A stretch of 64,000 nt of DNA. It comes from [Zimmermannella] faecalis ATCC 13722. GTDB lineage: Bacteria; Actinomycetota; Actinomycetes; Actinomycetales; Microbacteriaceae. Position numbers and translations under genes: made by a program. Positions within the stretch are counted from its first letter, which is position 1; the number at the start of each line of letters is the position of its first letter. Below the pieces are notes generated by a model, which had not been told where the DNA came from, made no database searches, and saw only the letters and a list, made by a program, of their open reading frames with translations. Location: positions 124,001 through 188,000 of the forward strand of contig NZ_KB907076.1 in assembly GCF_000381765.1 (NCBI RefSeq), written 5' to 3'. Positions 58,909 to 64,000 of this stretch are shown one piece after another.

Positions 58909-59544
58909 ATGGAGTTGCACGTCGCGAACCACCCGCTGATCGACCACAAAATGACGCTGCTGCGCGACAAGCGCACGCCGTCGCCAGCGTTTCGCGAACT
59001 CGTCGCCGAGCTCGTGAATCTGCTGAGCTACGAGGCGACGCGCGGGCTCCGCGTCGAGCCCGTCGAGTACGACACCCCGGTTGCGGGCGCGACCGGGTCA
59101 AAGGTGACCGAGCCGCTGCCGCTCGCCGTGCCGATTATTCGCGCGGGCCTCGGCATGCTCGACGGGTTCCTCAAGCTCATGCCGTACTGCGAGGTCGGGT
59201 TCATCGGCATGCGCCGGAACGAAGAGACCCTCGAGCCCGAGACCTACGCGAAGCGGCTGCCCGAAGACCTCGCCGACCGCCAGTGCTACGTGCTCGACCC
59301 GATGCTCGCGACCGGTGGCTCGCTCGCCGCGACCGTGCAGTTCCTGCTCGAGGCCGGCGCGACCGACGTCACGGCGATCTGCCTCGTCGCCGCCCCCGAG
59401 GGTGTCGAGAAGATGCGTGAAGACTTCGCGGATGCGAACGTGCGCGTGGTCGTCGCGGCGCTCGACGAGGGGCTCAACGAGCACGGCTTCATCGTGCCGG
59501 GCCTCGGCGACGCGGGCGACCGCCTCTACGGCGTCGTCGACTAG
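58909..59544 (+). CDS. upp: Uracil phosphoribosyltransferase
   Basis: A 211-residue enzyme of pyrimidine salvage forming UMP from uracil and PRPP. The N-terminus [31 protein letters not shown] and the PRPP loop [23 protein letters not shown] near residue 130, with the C-terminal [13 protein letters not shown], are the UPRT signatures. tadA and upp back to back is a common actinobacterial arrangement. Confidence 0.96.
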   Translation: MELHVANHPLIDHKMTLLRDKRTPSPAFRELVAELVNLLSYEATRGLRVEPVEYDTPVAGATGSKVTEPLPLAVPIIRAGLGMLDGFLKLMPYCEVGFIGMRRNEETLEPETYAKRLPEDLADRQCYVLDPMLATGGSLAATVQFLLEAGATDVTAICLVAAPEGVEKMREDFADANVRVVVAALDEGLNEHGFIVPGLGDAGDRLYGVVD

Positions 59545-59553
59545 GCGCGAGAC

Positions 59554-60063
59554 CTACCGGGCCGCGCCCGCGGGCGGCGACAGCGGCTCGACGTCCGAGC
59601 CGACGTCGTGCACGAGGTAGTCGATCTGCTCGTGCACGTAGCCGATGCCCTTGAGGTCGCGGTGCCACTGCGCGCTCGCCTCGGCGAGCGCCTCGCGCAC
59701 CTCGGCGGGCCACTGCCCGGCAAGCGGCGCCAACGCCACCTCGAGCCGGGTGAAGGTTGCGGCGAGGTCGACATCGTCGGTGTCGGCGATCGCCGGGGCG
59801 AGCGGGCGGCGCGCGTCGGCGGGCGCGAAGGGCAGCATCCGCTCTTTCAGGTCGGCGAGGGATGCGGCGAGTGAGGCGGCGAGCTCGGTCCAGCTCGTCG
59901 TGAGCGCCTGAAACTCCACCGCCGTCGGCGAATCGAAGCCGCTGCGGGGAATCCCCTCGAGGTCACCACGAATGAGGTCGAGCTGCCCCACGATCTCGGC
60001 GCGGGCGGCACTCACAATTTGTACAGCGTCAGCCACGGCGCGGCCGCTCGCAACCTCGTGCAT
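59554..60063 (-). CDS. Hypothetical protein, WXG100-like helical N-terminal half
   Basis: A 169-residue, Ala-rich, all-helical acidic protein without a signal peptide. The first 85 residues (VQIVSAARAEIVGQLDLIRGDLEGIPRSGFDSPTAVEFQALTTSWTELAASLAASLADLKERM) have the helix-turn-helix spacing of small type VII/WXG100-like proteins, although the turn is not WxG. A second helical part follows (LAATFTRLEVALAPLAGQWPAEVREALAEASAQW). An AAGGTGAG ribosome binding site precedes the ATG, and a TATACT -10 hexamer lies at 60121-60126 on this strand. Function unknown. Confidence 0.65.
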   Translation of the reverse strand: MHEVASGRAVADAVQIVSAARAEIVGQLDLIRGDLEGIPRSGFDSPTAVEFQALTTSWTELAASLAASLADLKERMLPFAPADARRPLAPAIADTDDVDLAATFTRLEVALAPLAGQWPAEVREALAEASAQWHRDLKGIGYVHEQIDYLVHDVGSDVEPLSPPAGAAR

Positions 60064-60308
60064 AACTCACCTTCGTGTAGGAATTTGCCGGTCCCCCAGG
60101 ATTTCCCGCAATCTGGCTTGAGTATACGAATCTGACCTCGACCCGAGTGGCACGTGACAAAGATTCACCCCGGAGTCGCACCCCGACCGCGCACACCCGC
60201 GCGCCAGCGGTGCCAGCTACGACTTTCGACGGATCTTTCTTGGCCTGGGTCGATCCGTTTGCCGCCGAGCCCTTGACTTTGCTTGAACGCGCAAACAAAC
60301 TTAATGAC

Positions 60309-60407
60309 ATGACTGCAAATGACGTCCGCCCTGTGTCCGCCCCTCGGGTGGCAGGTCGCTCCGGCATGATGGCCGGCTGCGTGGCGTGCTGTCGAATGTG
60401 CCGCTAA
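60309..60407 (+). CDS. Cysteine-rich leader peptide, candidate attenuator
   Basis: A 32-codon reading frame starts at the ATG at 60309 (MTANDVRPVSAPRV...) and ends in GCVACCRMCR, with four Cys codons within the last nine residues. It lies in the 434-bp gap upstream of the winged-helix gene, whose start is 90 bp after the leader stop. Arg/Cys-rich endings of this sort recall the poly-Cys regulatory peptides described in mycobacteria, where stalling at cysteine codons controls downstream translation. A TTGACT hexamer at 60273 may be part of its promoter. Not proven to be translated. Confidence 0.5.
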   Translation: MTANDVRPVSAPRVAGRSGMMAGCVACCRMCR

Positions 60408-60497
60408 CCGCATCCTCCCGCGCAATTCCGCGCATCCAGCCCGAATCTCGGGCGCCGTCTAGCTCGCACTGACCGCATTTGCCAAAGGACCACTTTC

Positions 60498-61265
60498 ATG
60501 TCGAACATCGCCCACTTCTCGCGACCGAACCACACGCACGCGCACACCCCCGCAGCCCCCGCGGCCGACCTCAAGGCCGTGCCGGCCGCGTATCCCGCCG
60601 CTCGCCCCTCAACCACCGAGGCGCCGAGCACCGTGCAGCCCGTCGCTCCCGCTCCCGAGACCCGCGGCTTCGCCCTCTACGTCGGCCTCGACGCCGAGAC
60701 CGCGGCCGCTGACGGCGTCACCCTCACCGAGCTCGTCACCGCCCTGCGTGGCGTGCTCGCCGAGCGCGCCCCCTCGGCCGGCAGCTACGCCTCGGTCGCG
60801 TTCGCTCCCGCCGGCGCCCCCGGCTCGAACATCGACCTCGTTCGCCTCGCCCTGCAGGAGCCTGGCGCCGTGCGCGAGCAGCGCGCCGCCCGGCAGGAAG
60901 AGGAGCGTGCCGAAGAGGCGAAGCGCGCCGAGGCGAAGGTCGTCATCGACACCTCCCGCAAGCGCGTGCTCGTGCACGGTGAGAACGTCGAGTTCACGTA
61001 CAAGGAGTTCGAGCTGCTGCAGGCGCTCGTGCTGCGCGAGGGCCGCACCGTCGGCCGCGAAGAGATCATCGACGTGCTCTGGCGCGAATCGCACGAGGAG
61101 CGCCCGCACGAGCGCACGATCGACGTGCACGTTCGCCGCCTGCGCCAGCGACTTGGCGAGTACGCCGACGTCGTGCGCACCGTGCGCGGCATCGGCTACC
61201 GCTTCGACCGGCACGCCGACGTGCGCATCCTCCACTCGCTCGCGCCGTCGCCCGACCGCCTCTAG
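60498..61265 (+). CDS. Winged-helix (OmpR/PhoB-type) DNA-binding protein without a receiver domain
   Basis: A 255-residue regulator. The C-terminal 95 residues form a Trans_reg_C winged helix (VVIDTSRKRVLVHGENVEFTYKEFELLQALVLREGRTVGREEIIDVLW ... RTIDVHVRRLRQRLGEYADVVRTVRGIGYRF). The N-terminal half is Pro/Ala-rich then a small mixed fold (FALYVGLDAETAAADGVTLTELVTALRGVLAERAPSAGSYASVAFAPAG), with a Glu/Arg-rich helix between. No phospho-acceptor receiver is present, so it is not a classical response regulator. It starts at ATG 60498 after AAAGGACC. A leader peptide rich in Cys lies upstream. Confidence 0.85.
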   Translation: MSNIAHFSRPNHTHAHTPAAPAADLKAVPAAYPAARPSTTEAPSTVQPVAPAPETRGFALYVGLDAETAAADGVTLTELVTALRGVLAERAPSAGSYASVAFAPAGAPGSNIDLVRLALQEPGAVREQRAARQEEERAEEAKRAEAKVVIDTSRKRVLVHGENVEFTYKEFELLQALVLREGRTVGREEIIDVLWRESHEERPHERTIDVHVRRLRQRLGEYADVVRTVRGIGYRFDRHADVRILHSLAPSPDRL

Positions 61266-61280
61266 GCCGCGCCACGCACC

Positions 61281-61310
61281 GACCGGTTTGCCGGTCGACG
61301 TGCCGGTGAT
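61281..61310 (+). terminator. Hairpin after the winged-helix gene
   Basis: GACCGG (61281-61286) pairs with CCGGTC (61291-61296) around a TTTG loop, and an ATTTT stretch follows at about 61309. It begins 15 bp after the stop codon. A weak but plausible terminator. Confidence 0.4.
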
Positions 61311-61339
61311 TTTGCACGCACACGCATAGACTCGGTCGC

Positions 61340-61801
61340 GTGAATCAGCCAACCCCTCGAGCAACCCCGTCGGTGAAGCCGAGCGACGCGTGGGAGGCAC
61401 TCTTCCGCGCGCAGGTGTCGATCATGCGCGACCTGCGGCGCGAGTTCACCGACGTCGGAATGTCGATGAACGAGTACGACGTGCTCTTCAACACGTACCG
61501 CGCGCCCGAGCACCGCATCCGCCTACGCGAACTCAACTCGTCGGTGCTCATCACGCAGTCGTCGGTGTCGCGGCTCGTCGACCGGCTCGTCGCCCGCGGC
61601 TTCATGGTGAAGCTCGAGGACGAGCTCGACGCCCGCGGCACCGTCGTCGAGCTCACGCCCGAGGGCGTGCACGCGTTCCGCGCCGCCGCCGTCGTGCACA
61701 CCGAGAACATCAACTCGCGCGTGGGCAGCGTGCTCACCGCCGAAGAACTTGGGCAGCTGCGGGCGATCTGCACGAAGCTGCGTGAGTGCGCGCCCGAATG
61801 A
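61340..61801 (+). CDS. MarR family transcriptional regulator
   Basis: A 153-residue winged-helix dimeric regulator. The DNA-binding region is HRIRLRELNSSVLITQSSVSRLVDRLVARGFMVKLEDELDARGTVVELTPEGVHAFR, the classical MarR wing with DxR..., flanked by dimerisation helices. MarR proteins usually repress efflux or detoxification genes and respond to phenolic or oxidative ligands. GTG start. The next gene begins in its stop codon (ATGA), followed by an SDR gene: a three-gene operon. Confidence 0.9.
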   Translation: MNQPTPRATPSVKPSDAWEALFRAQVSIMRDLRREFTDVGMSMNEYDVLFNTYRAPEHRIRLRELNSSVLITQSSVSRLVDRLVARGFMVKLEDELDARGTVVELTPEGVHAFRAAAVVHTENINSRVGSVLTAEELGQLRAICTKLRECAPE

Positions 61802-62133
61802 GCCCCCGCGCATTCGAACCCACGGCGTGGCCGGGCGGCGAGGGCGAGCCCCTCGGCCGGGCCGCCGCCCGCACCCTCGCCGCGACGCTCGGGGCGATCG
61901 CCGACCCGACCCGGCTGCGCATCCTCTCGCTGCTCGCGGCGCACGAGCCGCGACCCACGACCGTGACCGAGCTCGTCGACGAGCTCGACCTCTCTCAGGC
62001 GACCGTCTCGCACCACCTCAAGCAGCTGCTCGAGGCGGGGCTCATCGACGTCACGCGCTCGGGCAACTGGAACCTCTACCGCGCCGACGCCGACGCGTAC
62101 CGCGGGCTGCTGCGGCGGCTCGACCCGAGCTAG
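61798..62133 (+). CDS. ArsR family winged-helix regulator
   Basis: A 111-residue regulator of the ArsR/SmtB fold: LAATLGAIADPTRLRILSLLAAHEPRPTTVTELVDELDLSQATVSHHLKQLLEAGLIDVTRSGNWNLYRA. No CxC or other cysteine metal site is present, so it may not sense metals. It overlaps the MarR gene by 4 bp (ATGA) and precedes an SDR gene by 24 bp. Two adjacent repressors on one mRNA suggest two input signals for the same target. Target unknown. Confidence 0.87.
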   Translation: MSPRAFEPTAWPGGEGEPLGRAAARTLAATLGAIADPTRLRILSLLAAHEPRPTTVTELVDELDLSQATVSHHLKQLLEAGLIDVTRSGNWNLYRADADAYRGLLRRLDPS

Positions 62134-62157
62134 GCACCTCGACAACCAGGAGGCACC

Positions 62158-62859
62158 ATGCCGAACAACCAGCCCATCGCCCTCGTGACCGGCGCGACGA
62201 GCGGCATCGGCACCGCGATCGTGCGCGAGCTCGCGACGACCCACCGCATCGTCGCCCTCGGGCGCGATGAGGCGCGACTCGCGGGCGTCGAGGCGGAGAC
62301 GCGCCTCGCGGTCGACCTGCGCGACTCCGCGGCATTCGCGCCGGGCGGGGCCGTCGCCGAACTCGTCGCCTCGCTCCCCCGGCTCGACGCCCTCGTGCAC
62401 TCGGCCGCGGTCGGCACGCCGGGCGCCTTCGACGAGGCCGACGCCGACGAGTGGCACCGCCAGTTCGACACAAACGTCATCGCGCCGGCGCTGCTCACCC
62501 GCCTCGCGCTGCCGCTCCTGCGCGCATCCCAGGGCACGGTCGTGTTCCTCGGCTCGGGGGTTTCGGTGCGGCCCGCCCAGCAGATGTCGGTGTACACCGC
62601 GACGAAGCACGCGCTCAAGGGCCTCGCCGACTCGCTGCGGCTCGAGGAGTCGGGCGCCGGGGTGCGCGTCACGACGATCATGCCCGGGCAGGTGGATACG
62701 CCGATGCAGGTCGAGCTGCAGGCCGGCCTCGGGAACCCGTACGCCCCCGAGCGGTACCTGCGGCCCGAGTCGGTCGCCGGTGCCGTGCGCTACGCGGTCG
62801 CCGCGCCCGCCGACGCGCTCGTGACCGACCTCTCGATTCGCCCGCGCTCCGCCGGCTGA
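62158..62859 (+). CDS. SDR family oxidoreductase
   Basis: A 233-residue short-chain dehydrogenase. Rossmann motif VTGATSGIGTAIVREL, the family DLRDS, LVHSAAVG, and catalytic YTATKHAL tetrad. C-terminus is shorter than the usual 250. AGGAGG precedes the ATG. Its 3' end overlaps the convergent YhgE/Pip gene by 70 bp, a long tail-to-tail overlap. Likely product of the MarR/ArsR-controlled operon; substrate unknown. Confidence 0.88.
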   Translation: MPNNQPIALVTGATSGIGTAIVRELATTHRIVALGRDEARLAGVEAETRLAVDLRDSAAFAPGGAVAELVASLPRLDALVHSAAVGTPGAFDEADADEWHRQFDTNVIAPALLTRLALPLLRASQGTVVFLGSGVSVRPAQQMSVYTATKHALKGLADSLRLEESGAGVRVTTIMPGQVDTPMQVELQAGLGNPYAPERYLRPESVAGAVRYAVAAPADALVTDLSIRPRSAG

Positions 62860-64000
62860 CGCCGACGTTGCACCGCCACCGCGGCGACGAGCAGCACGAG
62901 CGCACCAACGAGCCAGATCGCGAGGTACCAGACCGCCGTATCCACTCGGATCGTGCTGCCCGCGATGAGCGCGCGGAACGCCTCGACGGTGTGCGAGATC
63001 GGCAACCACGGGTGGAGCGTCTGGAACAGCTGCGGCGTGGTCTGCACCGGATACGTCGCGCCTGCGGCCGAGAGCTGCAGCACGATCATCACGAGCGCGA
63101 GGTAGCGGCCGGGAGGGCCGAGCAGGGCGACAAGCGCCTGGTTGATGACGACGAACGTGATGCTCGCGAAGAAGACGAGCGCGATGAGCGGGCCCGCGAG
63201 GGCGTAGTTCACGCCGACCCAGAAGTGCAGCACAAGCAGCATGAGCGTACTCTGCACGAGGCCCATGATGGCGCCCGGCACGACGCTCCGAAGCGCGTCG
63301 AGCAGGAGCGAGCCGGTGCCGCAGGCCCGGGCGAGCGGGTCTTTCATCATGAAGTACGCCATGCCGCCAACCCAGAGCGCGAGCGACATGAAGTACGGCG
63401 CCATGCCCTCGGCATTGTGTTCGACCGCGTGCTCGCGGGTCGCGTCAAGCGTCACGGGCTCGCCCGCGACGGCCGCGAGCCGCTCAGACTCGGCGTCGGT
63501 GTAGCTCGGCACCTCGTCGGTGCCCGATTCGAGGCCGCTCGTGAGCTCGTCGCTGCCGTCGTAGAGCTGCGCGAGGCCGTCGCTGAGCGAGGTGGATCCC
63601 GAAGCGGCCTGCTGGGCGCCCTCGTCGAGCTCCGACGCACCCGAGGCGATCTGCCCGGCACCGTCGGCGAGGGTCGCGGCGCCCGCCGCGAGGTCGCCCG
63701 CACCCGTGGCGAGCTCGCCCGTCTTCTCGGCGAGGGTCGCGGCGCCGCTCGCAAGGTCTTGCGTGCCGTCGGCGAGATCGTCGGCGCCCGAGGCGAGGTC
63801 GGCGGTGCCCGCCGCGAGCGTCGCGGCCCCGTCGGCCGCCGTCGCGGCGCCCGACTCGAGATCGCCGGCGCCGGTCGCAACCTGCTGCGCGCCGGTGTTC
63901 AGCGCGTTCACCTGCGTGACGAGGTCGCTGCCGCTGCCGAGCCCCTCGAGCGCGCTGAGGTCGATGCCTTCGAGGCCGCTCACCGCATCCGATACCCCGC
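62790..64000 (-). CDS. YhgE/Pip-type ABC-2-like membrane protein, N-terminus beyond the window
   Basis: The C-terminal 400 residues of a larger protein. A long extracytoplasmic region is built of 7-11-residue units rich in GA, such as LASGADDLADGTQDLASGAATLAEKTGELATGAGDLAAG, as in YhgE/Pip (phage infection protein) family members, followed by a six-helix domain (MSLALWVGGMAYFMM, VPGAIMGLVQSTLMLLVLHFWVGV and so on) resembling ABC-2 transporters. Related proteins assist ESX-type secretion or drug efflux. No stop is seen up to the window edge. Ends in RRRQPAERGRIERSV. Confidence 0.85.
   Translation of the reverse strand, partial: GVSDAVSGLEGIDLSALEGLGSGSDLVTQVNALNTGAQQVATGAGDLESGAATAADGAATLAAGTADLASGADDLADGTQDLASGAATLAEKTGELATGAGDLAAGAATLADGAGQIASGASELDEGAQQAASGSTSLSDGLAQLYDGSDELTSGLESGTDEVPSYTDAESERLAAVAGEPVTLDATREHAVEHNAEGMAPYFMSLALWVGGMAYFMMKDPLARACGTGSLLLDALRSVVPGAIMGLVQSTLMLLVLHFWVGVNYALAGPLIALVFFASITFVVINQALVALLGPPGRYLALVMIVLQLSAAGATYPVQTTPQLFQTLHPWLPISHTVEAFRALIAGSTIRVDTAVWYLAIWLVGALVLLVAAVAVQRRRQPAERGRIERSVTSASAGAATA

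Overview
This is a GC-rich, gene-dense, syntenic chromosome segment of an actinobacterium. The menaquinone and system II cytochrome c gene order, a BldC-like regulator, a bS22-type mini ribosomal protein, a DUF222/HNH gene, M23 peptidases with TRREaR-like N-termini and mycothiol-type enzymes all fit Microbacteriaceae. This assignment is by gene content only; no rRNA is present. I see no CRISPR array, insertion sequence or prophage.

Layout. 1-8.6 kb is a carbohydrate or sugar-acid catabolic locus: enolase-superfamily enzyme, ABM-fold protein, SDR, two overlapping IclR regulators, a zinc dehydrogenase, a Gfo/Idh/MocA oxidoreductase and a TIM-barrel sugar isomerase. Several of its promoters carry dyads or a CACAATG word. 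8.6-13 kb holds an MshA-like glycosyltransferase, an MshB-like deacetylase, a fructosamine-kinase-like protein and a cell-wall lipoprotein. 13-20.7 kb is a more accessory zone: a Ca-binding-type repeat protein, a broken DUF222/HNH gene, a DUF2087 protein, tRNA-Met, tRNA-Thr, an M23 peptidase, an inositol-phosphatase-family enzyme, tRNA-Tyr and a double-DUF4261 protein. 20.7-25 kb has a ZIP transporter, YajQ, cardiolipin synthase and a ferredoxin-NADP reductase.

25-41.7 kb is respiratory-chain biosynthesis: polyprenyl diphosphate synthase, menG, menF, menD, menA, menE, menB and menC, then ccsA, resB, ccdA, a TlpA/ResA lipoprotein and a histidine phosphatase. It resembles the M. tuberculosis Rv0525-Rv0562 arrangement. 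PPK2 and small membrane proteins are interspersed.

41.8-52 kb: archaeal-type AspRS, aquaporin, DUF1345 and acyltransferase membrane proteins, a branched-chain-type 2-oxoacid dehydrogenase operon (E1a, E1b, E2) beside an Lrp-family gene with a large palindrome between them, glutaredoxin, NhaA and bS22. 52-64 kb: BldC-like protein, Ktr/Trk potassium uptake pair, luxS-mtnN, proC and a J-domain membrane protein, tadA, upp, a Cys-rich leader peptide ahead of a receiver-less winged-helix regulator, a MarR-ArsR-SDR operon, and a YhgE/Pip-type membrane protein running off the right edge.

The most interesting leads are the cysteine-rich leader peptide (60309-60407), the repeated promoter motifs of the sugar locus, the perfect 30-bp palindrome near the bkd operon, the tandem 17-bp repeats between menG and menF, the paired direct repeats at the M23 promoter, and the unexported Asp-rich repeat protein.
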